Shown: one piece after another, positions 1 through 8,525 of the stretch
How the letters are laid out: each line of letters opens with the position of its first letter
Position numbering within the stretch: position 1 is the stretch's first letter
From: Cupriavidus basilensis
GTDB lineage: Bacteria > Pseudomonadota > Gammaproteobacteria > Burkholderiales > Burkholderiaceae
Assembly: GCF_000876015.1 (NCBI RefSeq)
Contig: NZ_BBQM01000007.1
Coordinates: 124,001 to 188,000 of the forward strand
Direction: 5' to 3'
Length of the DNA stretch: 64,000 nt
Translations under genes and position numbers: made by a program
Notes under the pieces: generated by a model
What the model saw: only the letters and a program-made list of their open reading frames with translations
Databases searched by the model: none
What the model was told of the DNA's origin: nothing

Positions 1-108
1 CTGGACGATGGCAGGTTCGCCTGCCTGCGAAACCGCGAGGGCCAGTATTTCTGCCACTTCGGCTTCGATCTGACCTCGGGCAAGAGCATGGGCGGGGCGG
101 TCTGCTGA
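1..108 (+). CDS. C-terminal end of an unidentified protein (5' end outside window)
   Basis: Frame 1 is open from the first base and stops with TGA at 106-108, giving the last 35 residues of a protein. The visible tail contains two closely spaced Cys (CLRNREGQYFC) and ends ...GGAVC. I do not recognise the family from so short a piece. It is convergent with the minus-strand livF that follows, separated by about 90 bases in which I see no terminator. Confidence that this is coding is moderate, since only the tail is visible. Confidence 0.4.
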   Translation: MDDGRFACLRNREGQYFCHFGFDLTSGKSMGGAVC

Positions 109-199
109 ACGGCGATGAGGCCATCATTCAGCGGATGTATGCGGCGAGAACGATGGCGACCGCACTTATTCGTCCGGCATATCGAAGTGCCCTCCACCC

Positions 200-943
200 T
201 CAAGCCGCCTTCCTCACCAACCCCAAATACGTCTCGATCACCTTGGGATTCGCCGCCAGTTCCGCCGCCGGCCCTTCCATCGCCATGTCGCCGGTCTCGA
301 TCACGTAGCCGTAGTCGGCCACCTGCAGTGCGGCGCGCGCGTTCTGCTCGATCAGCAGCGTGGCCACGCCAGTCCGGCGCAGGTCGCTGATGATGTGGAA
401 GATCTCCTTCACGATCAGCGGCGCGAGGCCGAGGCTGGGTTCGTCCAGCATCAGCAGTTGCGGCTTGGCCATCAGCGCGCGGCCGACCGCCAGCATCTGG
501 CGCTCGCCGCCGGAGAGCGTGCCGGCGTCCTGGCGGGCGCGCTCCTTGAGGCGCGGGAACAGGCCGTAGACCACTTCCATCTGGTCGAGGAAGTGCTTCT
601 CGCCGGCGCGCTTGCGGCGGTAGGCGCCGAGCACGAGGTTGTCGGCCACGCTCATCGAGGCGAACAGTTCGCGCTTCTCGGGCACCAGGTTCATGCCGCG
701 CGCGACTCTCCCCTCCACCGGCAGGCCGGCCATGTCGTGGCCGAGGTAGCTGACCGTGCCCGACGCCGAGCCGCCGGCCGGCAGCGCGCCCATGATGGCG
801 TTGAGCATGGTGGACTTGCCGGCGCCGTTGGGACCGATCACGGTGACGATCCGGCCGGCCTCCACCTTGAGGCTGGCGCCATGCACGGCTTCGACCTTGC
901 CGTAGCGCACGTGGAGGTCCTTCACTTCGAGGACGAGGCTCAT
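200..943 (-). CDS. livF: HAAT-family ABC transporter ATP-binding protein LivF (system 1)
   Basis: 247-residue cytoplasmic ATPase of a branched-chain-amino-acid-type (HAAT) importer; it energises the LivH/LivM pore together with the LivG domain. Walker [10 protein letters not shown] lies near residue 37, the ABC signature is LSGGERQ and Walker B is LLMLDEPS. It ends ...YLGLVRKAA, like LivF proteins of usual length (about 235-250 aa). The start at 943 (MSLVLEVKD) follows an AAGGAGA ribosome-binding site; the longer reading beginning nine codons upstream has none and would run into the preceding gene. It is last in the operon livH-livMG-livF, ten bases after the fusion gene. Exact substrate cannot be read from the sequence: branched-chain amino acids, amides, urea and aromatic acids are all carried by such systems. 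Confidence 0.9.
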   Translation of the reverse strand: MSLVLEVKDLHVRYGKVEAVHGASLKVEAGRIVTVIGPNGAGKSTMLNAIMGALPAGGSASGTVSYLGHDMAGLPVEGRVARGMNLVPEKRELFASMSVADNLVLGAYRRKRAGEKHFLDQMEVVYGLFPRLKERARQDAGTLSGGERQMLAVGRALMAKPQLLMLDEPSLGLAPLIVKEIFHIISDLRRTGVATLLIEQNARAALQVADYGYVIETGDMAMEGPAAELAANPKVIETYLGLVRKAA

Positions 944-953
944 GGCTGTCTCC

Positions 954-2834
954 TTACTCCACGCCGCCAAGATAGGCTTCCAGCACCGCCGGGTTCTTCT
1001 GCACGTCCTCCGGCACGCCTTCCGCGATGCGCGTGCCGAACTCCATCACCACCAGGCGGTCGGTGAGGTTCATGACGAAGTCCATGTCGTGCTCGACCAG
1101 CAGCACGCTCATGCCTTCGCCCTTGAGCTTCCCGAGCAGTTCGGCCAGCGCCTGCTTTTCCTTGTAGCGCAGGCCCGCCGCGGGTTCGTCGAGCAGCAGC
1201 AGCGCCGGGTCGCAGCACAACGCGCGCGCGATCTCCAGGATGCGCTGCTGGCCCAGCGCGAGGCTGCCCGCTTCCATGTACATGCAGTCGGCCAGGCCCA
1301 CGCGCTCAAGCTGGCGCGCGGCCTCGAACAGCAGCTTGCCTTCCTCGGCCCGGTTCATGCGCAGGATCGCCGCGGCCACGCCGCCCTGCGCCGCGAAGTC
1401 GCCGCGCAGGTGCGCGCCGATCGCCACGTTCTCGAGCACCGTCATGGCCGGCAGCAGATGCACGTGCTGGAAGGTGCGGCCGATGCCGCGCTTGACGATC
1501 TCGCGCGACGGCAGCCCCGAGACCGGCTCGCCGCGGTAGCGCACCTCGCCGCGCGTGACCGGCAGCACGCCGGTGACGAGATTGAAGGTAGTGGACTTGC
1601 CCGCGCCGTTGGGGCCGATCAGCCCGACGATCTCGCCGGCATGCAGCTGGAAGCTGACATCGTTGACCGCCACCAGCCCGCCGAACTCCTTGCGCGCGGC
1701 GCGCACGTCGAGGATCAGCTCGCCGGCCCGCGGCTTCTCGCGCTGCGGCAGCGGCTCGGCGTGCCGTGGCGCGAGCGCCGGCGGGCCGCCCGGGAACAGC
1801 TTGCGGACGAACGGCCAGATGCCGTCGCGCGCATGCTGCAGCAGCAGCACCATCAGCACGCCGAACACGATGGTCTCGAAGTTGCCGTTGGCGCCGAGCA
1901 GCTTCGGCAGCACGCCCTGCAGCACGTCCTTGAGGATGGTGAGGATGCCGGCGCCGAGCACCGCGCCCCACACATGCCCGACGCCGCCCACCACCGCCAT
2001 GAACAGGTACTCGATGCCGTAGTTCAGGCCGAACGGCGTCGGGTTCACCGCGCGCTGCAGGTGCGCGTAGAGAAAGCCCGAGATGCAGGCCAGCACCGCC
2101 GCCACCACGAACACCACCACCTTCATCCACGCCGTGTTCACGCCCATCGCCTCGGCCATCGTGCCGCCGCCCTTGAGCGCGCGGATGGCGCGGCCCGGGC
2201 GCGAGTCGAGCAGGTTGTGCATGGCGATGGCCGCCAGCAGCACCACGGCCCAGATCAGGTAGAACATCGCGCGCCCGGAAGCCAGTTCGATGCCGAGCAC
2301 GCGCAGCACCGGAATGCCGTTGAGGCCGTCGTACTTGCCGAGGAACTCCAGGTTGCCGAACAGGAAGAACAGCGACAGGCCCCACGCGATGGTGGCCAGC
2401 GGCAGGTAGTGCCCGGACATGCGCATGGTGATGAGCCCGATCACGTAGGCCGAGGCCATCGTAATGACCAGCCCCACCAGCAGGCCGAACCACGGCGACA
2501 GCCCGAACTGCGTGGTGAGGTACGCCGTGCTGTAGGCGCCCAGCCCGACGAACGCGGCCTGGCCGAACGAGGTCATGCCGCCCACGCCGGTGAGCAGCAC
2601 CAGCCCGATGGCGACGATGCCGTACAGGCCGATGTAGTTGCCCAGCGTGATCCAGAACTCCGGCGTGGGCAGCACCGGCAGCAGCGCCAGCACCACGGCG
2701 AAGGCCAGCAGGCAGAGGCGGTTGCGGCCCGCCGCGCTGCCCGGCTTGTGCGCCTTGTGCGCCCTGTCCACCTTGTCCGCGCCGCCGGCCACGGCGCCCT
2801 TGCCGTCCGCGTTCTTGACGTTTGCATTGCTCAT
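954..2834 (-). CDS. livM-livG: Fused LivM permease - LivG ATPase of HAAT ABC transporter (system 1)
   Basis: 626-residue fusion of inner-membrane permease and ATP-binding subunit. Residues about 1-40 are a hydrophilic, Lys/Ala-rich N-tail; about 42-345 form the LivM permease (multiple hydrophobic helices, motif [18 protein letters not shown]); after a Pro-rich linker near 350-370 comes a LivG ATPase with Walker [10 protein letters not shown], a signature-like SLALGQQR and Walker [12 protein letters not shown], then the H-loop VEHDMDFV. LivG often carries LSxGQQ, so LALGQQ is within family variation. Separate livM and livG genes are the more usual arrangement; fusions occur in Burkholderiaceae. 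It starts at 2834 after AGGAGC and sits ten bases downstream of livH, so it is clearly co-transcribed with livH and livF. Confidence 0.92.
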   Translation of the reverse strand: MSNANVKNADGKGAVAGGADKVDRAHKAHKPGSAAGRNRLCLLAFAVVLALLPVLPTPEFWITLGNYIGLYGIVAIGLVLLTGVGGMTSFGQAAFVGLGAYSTAYLTTQFGLSPWFGLLVGLVITMASAYVIGLITMRMSGHYLPLATIAWGLSLFFLFGNLEFLGKYDGLNGIPVLRVLGIELASGRAMFYLIWAVVLLAAIAMHNLLDSRPGRAIRALKGGGTMAEAMGVNTAWMKVVVFVVAAVLACISGFLYAHLQRAVNPTPFGLNYGIEYLFMAVVGGVGHVWGAVLGAGILTILKDVLQGVLPKLLGANGNFETIVFGVLMVLLLQHARDGIWPFVRKLFPGGPPALAPRHAEPLPQREKPRAGELILDVRAARKEFGGLVAVNDVSFQLHAGEIVGLIGPNGAGKSTTFNLVTGVLPVTRGEVRYRGEPVSGLPSREIVKRGIGRTFQHVHLLPAMTVLENVAIGAHLRGDFAAQGGVAAAILRMNRAEEGKLLFEAARQLERVGLADCMYMEAGSLALGQQRILEIARALCCDPALLLLDEPAAGLRYKEKQALAELLGKLKGEGMSVLLVEHDMDFVMNLTDRLVVMEFGTRIAEGVPEDVQKNPAVLEAYLGGVE

Positions 2835-2844
2835 GGCCTGCTCC

Positions 2845-3897
2845 TTATTCCTCGTCTTCCACGTGCTTGCCGTTGAGCGAGCGCCACAGCAGCACGGGCA
2901 GGATCAGGGTGAACACGATGACCTCCTTGAACGCGCTGGCCCAGAAGGACGAATACGATTCGAGCAGCCCGACGAGGACGGCGCCCGCGGCCGCCACCGG
3001 ATAGCTCACCAGCCCGCCGACGATGGCGCCGACGAAGCCCTTGAGGCCGATCAGGAAACCGGACTCGTAATAGACCGTGGTCAGCGGCGCGATCAGGATG
3101 CCGCACAGCGCGCCCATCGCCGCGGCCAGCGTGAACGACAGGCGCCCGGCCTGCGTGGTGCCGATGCCCACCAGGCGCGCGCCGAGCCGGTTGACGGCGG
3201 TGGCGCGCAGCGCCTTGCCGGTGAGCGTGCGCTCGAAGTAAAAGTACAGCGCGGCGATCAGCAGGCCCGACACGCCCACCACCCACAGGCTCTGCCCCGA
3301 CACTGTCAGGCTGCCCACCTCGAAGCGCGCCTCGGAGAACGCCGTGGTGCGCGAGCCCTCCGCGCCGAACATCACCAGCCCCAGCCCCACCAGCGCGAAG
3401 TGCACGCCGACCGAGACGATCAGCAGCACCAGCGTGCTGGCCTCGGCCAGCGGCTGGTAGGCCAGGCGGTACAGCATCGGACCCAGCGGAATCACGATCA
3501 GCAGCGTGAGCGCGATCTGCGCGGCCATCGGCATCGGCTGCGCGCCGTATTGCTGCGCCAGCAGGTGCACCGCGAGCGGAAACGCGAGGTACTTGCCCGC
3601 CAGCACCGCCAGCCGCGTGCCCGCGGTGCGGCGCAGTTCGGCGTTGCGCAGCACCGTCGCGGTGTCGTAGACGAAGGTCAGCACGCCCATGCCCAGCAGC
3701 AGCCAGCTGCTCTGCGGCGCGTGGCCGGCCTGGATCGCCGCCAGCGTGAGCGCGCCGTAGGCGACGAACTCCCCTTGCGGAATGAAGATGACGCGCGTCA
3801 CCGAGAACACCAGCACCAGGGCCAGCGCCAGCAGCGCGTAGATGGCACCCGAGGTGATCCCGTCCTGCGCCAGGATGGCGGCAATCGAGAGGTCCAT
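2845..3897 (-). CDS. livH: HAAT-family ABC transporter permease LivH (system 1)
   Basis: 350-residue inner-membrane permease. The N-terminus (MDLSIAAILAQDGITSGAIY) and the segment FSVTRVIFIPQGEFVAYGAL match the LivH pattern in which the first helices are followed by a conserved Pro-Gln-Gly-Glu-Phe stretch; the C-terminal half contains AAAMGALCGILIAPL and GLKGFVGAIVGGL. It is longer than E. coli LivH (about 308 aa) because of an insertion around residues 50-110, a feature seen in some aromatic- or amide-linked systems. Start 3897 is preceded by GGGGAGA; the longer reading from 3954 has no ribosome-binding site. First gene of the livH-livMG-livF unit; its promoter probably lies between it and the livK terminator. 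Confidence 0.88.
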   Translation of the reverse strand: MDLSIAAILAQDGITSGAIYALLALALVLVFSVTRVIFIPQGEFVAYGALTLAAIQAGHAPQSSWLLLGMGVLTFVYDTATVLRNAELRRTAGTRLAVLAGKYLAFPLAVHLLAQQYGAQPMPMAAQIALTLLIVIPLGPMLYRLAYQPLAEASTLVLLIVSVGVHFALVGLGLVMFGAEGSRTTAFSEARFEVGSLTVSGQSLWVVGVSGLLIAALYFYFERTLTGKALRATAVNRLGARLVGIGTTQAGRLSFTLAAAMGALCGILIAPLTTVYYESGFLIGLKGFVGAIVGGLVSYPVAAAGAVLVGLLESYSSFWASAFKEVIVFTLILPVLLWRSLNGKHVEDEE

Positions 3898-4053
3898 TGT
3901 CTCCCCGTATTTGTTTGATATGCCCGGCCGGCGGGGGCGCCGGCGGGCTGGCATTACGGATTACGAAATAGTAAACAAGTTACGCATAGCGCAAATCCCG
4001 ACCAACCCTAGCTTGCGCGGCACGAGCCGCCGCGACAGCACGGCGAGACAAAC

Positions 4054-4082
4054 AAAAAGGGCGCATGGCTGACCATGCGCCC
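4054..4082 (-). terminator. Rho-independent terminator after livK (system 1)
   Basis: A perfect 10-bp stem (GGGCGCATGG / CCATGCGCCC, loop of 4) is followed on the minus strand by five T residues (A-run at 4054-4058 on the plus strand). It lies 28 bases past the livK stop, so it should separate highly expressed livK from the livH-livMG-livF genes downstream or limit read-through. Confidence 0.85.
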
Positions 4083-4109
4083 TGCCCTGGCTTCAGCCCC
4101 GAAGCCGGC

Positions 4110-5258
4110 CTACTTGGTCTGCAGCTTCCACTTGCCGTCGGCGATCAGCACCATCACGCGCGCGCGCTGGTCGAGGCCGAGATGGTCGTTCGCCGTCATG
4201 TTCATGATGCCGTGCGAGATCGGCAGCTCCCTGGTCTGCTCCATCGCGTCGCGCAGTCCCTTGCGGAATTCCCTGGTGCCGGGCTGGCCCTTCTTCAGCG
4301 CTTCCGGGATCGCGCGCTGCAGCAGCAGGCCCGCGTCCCAGGCATGGCCGCCGAACGTGGAGACCTGTCCGCCGAAGGCTTTCTCGTAGGCCGTCTTGTA
4401 GGCCAGCGCGGGCTTCTTCACCGGGTTGCCGTCGGGCAGTTGCTCGGCCACCAGCAGCGGGCCCGCCGGCAGGAAGGTGCCTTCGCAATCCTTGGCGCAG
4501 ACGCGCAGGAAGTCCGCGTTGGCCACGCCGTGCGTCTGGTAGATCCTGCCCTTCCAGCCGCGCTCCTTGAGCGCCTTGGCCGGCAGCGCGGCGGGCGTGC
4601 CCGAGCCGGCGATCAGCACCGCGTCCGGGTTGGCGGCCATCATCTTCAGCACCTGGCCCGTGACCGAGGTGTCGGTGCGCGCGAAGCGCTCGTTGGCCAC
4701 CACCTTGATCTTGCGCATCTCGCCGACCTTGGCGAACTCCTGCGCCCAACTGTCGCCGTAGGCGTCCGCGAAGCCGATGAACGCCACCGTCTTCACGTTG
4801 TGGTCGGTCATGTGCTCGGCGATGGCGGTCGCCATGTGCGAGTCGTTCTGCGGCGTCTTGAAGACCCATGCGCGCTTGGCGTCCATCGGTTCGATGATGC
4901 GCGCCGAGGCGGCCAGCGTGATCATCGGCGTCTCGTTCTCGGCCGCCACGTCGACCATCGCCAGCGAGTTCGGCGTGACGGTGGAGCCGATCACCACGTC
5001 GACCTTGTCCTCGCTGATCAGCTTGCGCGTGTTCTTGACCGCGGTGGTGGTGTCGGAAGCGTCGTCGAGCACGATGTACTCGATCTTCTTGCCGGCGATC
5101 TCCTTCGGCAGCAGCGAGATGGTGTTCTTCTCGGGGATGCCCAGCGAAGCCGCGGGGCCCGTGGCCGAAACCGTCACCCCTACCTTGACCTGTGCGCTGG
5201 CGGTGCCCGCGCACAGGGCGGCGGCGAAAGCCAGCAGGCTGGCGCGCTTGAATGTCAT
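4110..5258 (-). CDS. livK: Periplasmic substrate-binding protein of HAAT ABC transporter (LivK-like, system 1)
   Basis: 382-residue periplasmic binding protein. A typical signal peptide (MTFKRASLLAFAAALCAGTASA) precedes the mature start QVKVGVTVSATGPAASLG; the rest follows the type 1 periplasmic binding fold (Peripla_BP_6), with SEDKVDVVIGSTVTPNSLA, an early ligand-binding segment, and ...MLVADGKW-like ending VLIADGKWKLQTK. Start at 5258 has a strong GGAGGAGA site 5 bases upstream; longer in-frame readings are high-GC read-through. A terminator-like hairpin lies just upstream in the leader, and a true terminator follows the gene. Substrate unknown: the ligand residues cannot be assigned by eye. 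Confidence 0.88.
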   Translation of the reverse strand: MTFKRASLLAFAAALCAGTASAQVKVGVTVSATGPAASLGIPEKNTISLLPKEIAGKKIEYIVLDDASDTTTAVKNTRKLISEDKVDVVIGSTVTPNSLAMVDVAAENETPMITLAASARIIEPMDAKRAWVFKTPQNDSHMATAIAEHMTDHNVKTVAFIGFADAYGDSWAQEFAKVGEMRKIKVVANERFARTDTSVTGQVLKMMAANPDAVLIAGSGTPAALPAKALKERGWKGRIYQTHGVANADFLRVCAKDCEGTFLPAGPLLVAEQLPDGNPVKKPALAYKTAYEKAFGGQVSTFGGHAWDAGLLLQRAIPEALKKGQPGTREFRKGLRDAMEQTRELPISHGIMNMTANDHLGLDQRARVMVLIADGKWKLQTK

Positions 5259-5283
5259 CGTGTCTCCTCCGTTGCGGCAAACG

Positions 5284-5323
5284 AAAAGGGCATCCGCGCC
5301 GGCTTGCGGCCGGTCGGATGCCC
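5284..5323 (-). promoter_or_regulatory. Terminator-like hairpin in the livK leader (possible attenuator)
   Basis: On the minus strand a 9-bp stem (GGGCATCCG / CGGATGCCC) encloses a second CCGG-based stem and is followed at once by four T residues. The T-run ends 25 bases before the livK start and just ahead of its GGAGGAGA site. It could terminate read-through from the upstream gene at 5679-6437, or act as an attenuator of livK. No leader peptide or riboswitch consensus was recognised. Confidence 0.5.
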
Positions 5324-5678
5324 CGGTCTGGTCTTCTTGGGCCCGATCTCGTGCCTGCCCTTGTGCCTGCCTGTCTTGGTCTTGTTCCGGTGTCCTCGCG
5401 GACCCGTGTCCAGGCGCAACGCCGGCGCCTGCCTGCTGCCCGGCGCGCGCCGAACCCGTCCGCCGCGCACCGCCTATCTCCCGTCCTGCGCGTCCACCCC
5501 GGCGGCACGTTGCCACTGATGCCGCCGATGCGGCTGATGTCGCCGATGCCGCTGATTCGCCGACCGCACGGTCGGGAATGCGTAGCGAGTCTAGCAACAG
5601 CGATATGACGCGCAAAGCAGGATTAACCCGGAGCGCCGCCCGCGCGACACACCGCGCGCCGCCGCGCAGATGCCGCGC
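5324..5678. other. Non-coding stretch upstream of livK
   Basis: About 350 bases without a supportable gene. It holds an imperfect GATG(C/T)CGC-type run around 5519-5570 (GATGCCGCCGATGCGGCTGATG and similar, 12-15 base period) and pyrimidine-rich CCTGCC/CTTG repeats near 5350-5390. The livK promoter should be here but I cannot name a convincing -35/-10 pair. Confidence 0.4.
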
Positions 5679-6437
5679 TCAATGCCCGAACGCATCCCAC
5701 GCGGTCTTCACGATCAGCGCCGCCACCACCACGATGAACACGCGCCGCACGAAGCCGCTGCCGTGCTTGAGCGCCAGCCGGCTACCCACCTGGCTGCCCG
5801 CCACGTTGGCCACCGCCATCACCAGGCCGAGCTGCCACCACACGTGCCCCTTGGCCGCCAGCAGCAGCAGCGCCGCGAGGTTGGTGGCGAGGTTGACCAC
5901 CTTGGTCGAGGCCGAGGCGTGCAGGAAGTCGTAGCCGAACACGCGCACGAACACGATCATCAGGAAGCTGCCGGTGCCGGGACCGAACACGCCGTCGTAG
6001 AAGCCGATCGCCGCGCCGGCCAGCAGCGCCGCCGCGCGCTCCCGGCCGCCCGAGAGCGTGGGCGCGTGCTCGGTGCCCAGGTTTTTCTTGGCCACCGTGT
6101 AGACCAGCAGGATCACCAGCACGAACGGCAGCGACTTGCGCAGCGGCCCGGCCGGAATCAGCGTCAGCGCATAGGCGCCCGCCATCGAGAAGGCGAACGC
6201 CGACAGCATCGCCGGCAAGGTCGCGCCCCAGTAGATGCGCACGCTGCGCCCGTAGCGCACCGCCGCGTTGGCGGTGCCCGAGAGCGAAGCGATCTTGTTG
6301 GTGCCGATCAGCGTGGCCGGCGGCATGCCGGGATAGGCCGAGAACAGGGCCGGGATCTGCACCAGCCCGCCGCCGCCGGCGACAGCATCGATCAGGCCGG
6401 CAAGAAAGGCGGCGACAGCGAGAAACGCGAATTCCAT
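5679..6437 (-). CDS. TSUP (TauE/SafE) family membrane transporter
   Basis: 252-residue polytopic inner-membrane protein with the TauE/SafE/TSUP signature: N-terminal FLAGLIDAVAGGGGLVQIPAL, then GTNKIASLSGTANAAVRYGR, and in the second half GFYDGVFGPGTGSFLMIVFV and STKVVNLATNLAAL. These two related halves are the usual inverted repeat of the family, and the length is typical. TSUP proteins export or import sulfite, sulfoacetate or related sulfur/organic anions; the substrate here is not evident because no sulfur metabolism gene is adjacent. Start at 6437 has only a weak GAG upstream, but the first helix begins immediately so it is probably right. The neighbour at 6549-7172 runs in the same direction 111 bases upstream. 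Confidence 0.85.
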   Translation of the reverse strand: MEFAFLAVAAFLAGLIDAVAGGGGLVQIPALFSAYPGMPPATLIGTNKIASLSGTANAAVRYGRSVRIYWGATLPAMLSAFAFSMAGAYALTLIPAGPLRKSLPFVLVILLVYTVAKKNLGTEHAPTLSGGRERAAALLAGAAIGFYDGVFGPGTGSFLMIVFVRVFGYDFLHASASTKVVNLATNLAALLLLAAKGHVWWQLGLVMAVANVAGSQVGSRLALKHGSGFVRRVFIVVVAALIVKTAWDAFGH

Positions 6438-6548
6438 GAACGCTCGGGAAACGGAGAAGGGATGAAGGAGGAAGGCGAAAGCGGAAGCGGAAGCGGTGAT
6501 GGCGACGATGGCGACGGCCGCGGAAAACGGCGCGCCGATGGCGCCGCC

Positions 6549-7172
6549 TCAGCCAAGATGCTTGTGCGCGGGCGCCAGGCCGCGATGCCACAAGCCGCCG
6601 GCATGTGGCCCGAAACCCGCGGCCGCCGCCTGCGGCGCCGTCAGCAGCGCGGGCGCGAGCAGCAGGTGGCGCACGCCGTGCGCCCGGCACCAGTCGGCCA
6701 GCAGGCCGCAGCAGGCCAGCAGCAGCGCCGCATCCCGCGCGGCGGATTGTGCATCGTCTCCGGCGACTGGCGGCATCCACCATTCCGCGGCGAACGCCGC
6801 CAGGCCGCCAAGGCCGAGATGCGGCACCAGCGTGGCCGGCAGGCAGCCCAGCAGCGCCGCCCCGCCCTCGCCCGCCGCGGCCACATCGGAAGCCACCGTG
6901 TCGGCAGCACCTTCGGCCGCAGCCTCGGCCACTACGCAGGCGCCGCGCTCGGGCCGCGCCAGCAGGCTCTCCACCAGCGCCTGCCGCGCGCGCGCGGCGG
7001 CCACCGGCAGCGGCTGCGCGGCCTGGAGCCAGGCGTCCAGCCGCCCGGCATCGGCCGCAACCGCGAGGCGCACGCGGGGCGATACGGCGGGCATCGACGG
7101 AACAGGCGCGTCCTGCCGCTCATGAGATGCATGAGACGCATGAAGCAGCAAAGGGGAAGAATCGGAAGACAT
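6549..7172 (-). CDS. Hypothetical protein, possibly GNAT-like acetyltransferase
   Basis: About 207 residues, Ala-rich. After a variable N-tail the segment PRVRLAVAADAGRLDAWLQ resembles the beginning of a GNAT fold, a central GACVVAE / LLGCLPATLVPHLG could be its strands, and the end has AAAAGFGPHAGGLWHRGL, reminiscent of the terminal ...LGF segment of GNAT enzymes. The acetyl-CoA loop (Q/R-x-x-G-x-G/A) is not clear, so this is only a suggestion. The start may be ATG at 7172 or GTG three codons upstream; neither has a good ribosome-binding site. Codon pattern (high GC at third positions) supports a real gene. Probably co-transcribed with the TSUP gene. Confidence 0.5.
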   Translation of the reverse strand: MSSDSSPLLLHASHASHERQDAPVPSMPAVSPRVRLAVAADAGRLDAWLQAAQPLPVAAARARQALVESLLARPERGACVVAEAAAEGAADTVASDVAAAGEGGAALLGCLPATLVPHLGLGGLAAFAAEWWMPPVAGDDAQSAARDAALLLACCGLLADWCRAHGVRHLLLAPALLTAPQAAAAGFGPHAGGLWHRGLAPAHKHLG

Positions 7173-7291
7173 GGCGGGCACGGAAGGTGGAGACGGATTG
7201 TCTCATGTGGCCCTGGCCGTTCTTATGCAGATTCCGCATGGCGCGCTCCGGCGCACCAAAAGCGGGCACGAAAGCGGTGCGCGCGGACATG

Positions 7292-7326
7292 AAAAAAGGC
7301 GTTGCCAGGGATCACCCGGCAACGCC
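7292..7326 (-). terminator. Rho-independent terminator downstream of the second liv operon
   Basis: Perfect 9-bp stem GGCGTTGCC / GGCAACGCC with an 11-base loop, followed on the minus strand by six T residues. It lies 165 bases past the stop of livM (7491). The rest of the 7173-7490 gap has no convincing gene; small readings there overlap this hairpin. Confidence 0.8.
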
Positions 7327-7490
7327 CTCGTCTTATATTGACACTGCAGCCTAGTGACCGCGCGCCTGTCGTCTCCTCGCTTCCGCCTCCATCTAACCTG
7401 CGAAAACCGTATATGCAATGTAACGAAGCGGTGCGTTTTGGACAAGCTAGAAGAAACCCTAGCCCCAAAATCGGGCATGTCTCCCCGTGA

Positions 7491-8525
7491 TCACTCGCGG
7501 GCCCTGCCCAAGCGGGCCAGCAACTCGCCCATGATGCCGCGCCGGAAGGTCAGCACGCAGATCACGAAGATCACGCCGGTGACCATCGTCACCGACTCGC
7601 CCAGCGAGCCGAACCACTCGATGCCGGTGGCCGAGGCCAGGAAATTGCCGATGTCGCCGAGCTTGTTCTCCAGCGCCACCACCACGAAGGCGCCCACCAG
7701 CGGGCCCGACAGCGTGCCCAGGCCGCCCACCAGCGTCATCAGGATCACCGAGCCCGACATCGACCAGTGCACGTCGGTCAGCGTGGCGAAGCCCAGCACC
7801 AGCGCCTTGATCGAGCCGGCCAGCCCGGACAGCGCCGCGGACAGCACGAACACCATCAGCTTGAAGCGGTCGGTGCCGTAGCCCAGCGAGATGGTGCGCG
7901 GCTCGTTCTCCTTGATCGCCTTGAGGATCTGCCCGAACGGCGAATGCACGGTGCGCACGATCAGCGCGAAGGCCAGCACGATGATCAGCAGCGCCACGTA
8001 GTACAGCGTCAGGTCGCTGTCCAGCGGCAGCACGCCGAACAGCTTGCCGCGCGGAATGCCCTGCAGGCCGTCCTCGCCGCCGGTGTAGGGCACCTGCAGG
8101 CAGAAGAAGAACAGCATCTGCGCCAGCGCCAGCGTGATCATGGAGAAATAGATGCCCTGGCGGCGGATCGCGATCCAGCCCACCACGTAGCCGATCACCG
8201 CGCCGGTCAGCGTGCCCAGCACCAGCCCCACCTCCGGCGTCACGCCCCACACCTTCATGGCATGGCCGGCCATGTAGGCGGCGCCGCCGAAGAAGGCCGC
8301 GTGCCCGAACGACAGCAGCCCGGTGTAGCCGATCAGCAGGTTGAACGCGCACGCGAACAGCGCGAAGCACAGCACCTTGAGCACGAACACCGGATACGCC
8401 CCGGCCATCGGCGCCACCAGCAGCGCCACCAGCAGCAATCCATACCCCAGCCACAGTTTCTTCTGCACGCCCCGCCCCTGTCTTGTCTGCCCGGCGGCCG
8501 CGGCCGCGCCCGATGTCTGGCTCAT
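7491..8525 (-). CDS. livM: HAAT-family ABC transporter permease LivM (system 2)
   Basis: 344-residue inner-membrane permease. After a Gln/Arg/Ala-rich N-tail come hydrophobic helices; the LivM-type segments NLLIGYTGLLSFGHAAFFGGAAY, RRQGIYFSMITLALAQM and LTLVGGLGTLSGPLVGAF (here split over helices) are clear. Length is usual for LivM. The start ATG (8525-8523) overlaps the livH stop TGA by one base (TGATG), so translation is coupled to livH and fixes the start. Last gene of livG-livF-livK-livH-livM; unlike system 1, LivM here is a stand-alone protein. Confidence 0.9.
   Translation of the reverse strand: MSQTSGAAAAAGQTRQGRGVQKKLWLGYGLLLVALLVAPMAGAYPVFVLKVLCFALFACAFNLLIGYTGLLSFGHAAFFGGAAYMAGHAMKVWGVTPEVGLVLGTLTGAVIGYVVGWIAIRRQGIYFSMITLALAQMLFFFCLQVPYTGGEDGLQGIPRGKLFGVLPLDSDLTLYYVALLIIVLAFALIVRTVHSPFGQILKAIKENEPRTISLGYGTDRFKLMVFVLSAALSGLAGSIKALVLGFATLTDVHWSMSGSVILMTLVGGLGTLSGPLVGAFVVVALENKLGDIGNFLASATGIEWFGSLGESVTMVTGVIFVICVLTFRRGIMGELLARLGRARE

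Noticed and set aside
5519..5570. GATGCCGC-type repeats upstream of livK as an operator array
   Set aside because: Imperfect period and wording; looks like low-complexity GC-rich DNA.
7203..7478. Two small minus-strand frames between livM and the hypothetical gene
   Set aside because: They span the terminator hairpin at 7292-7326 and have no ribosome-binding site or typical codon use.
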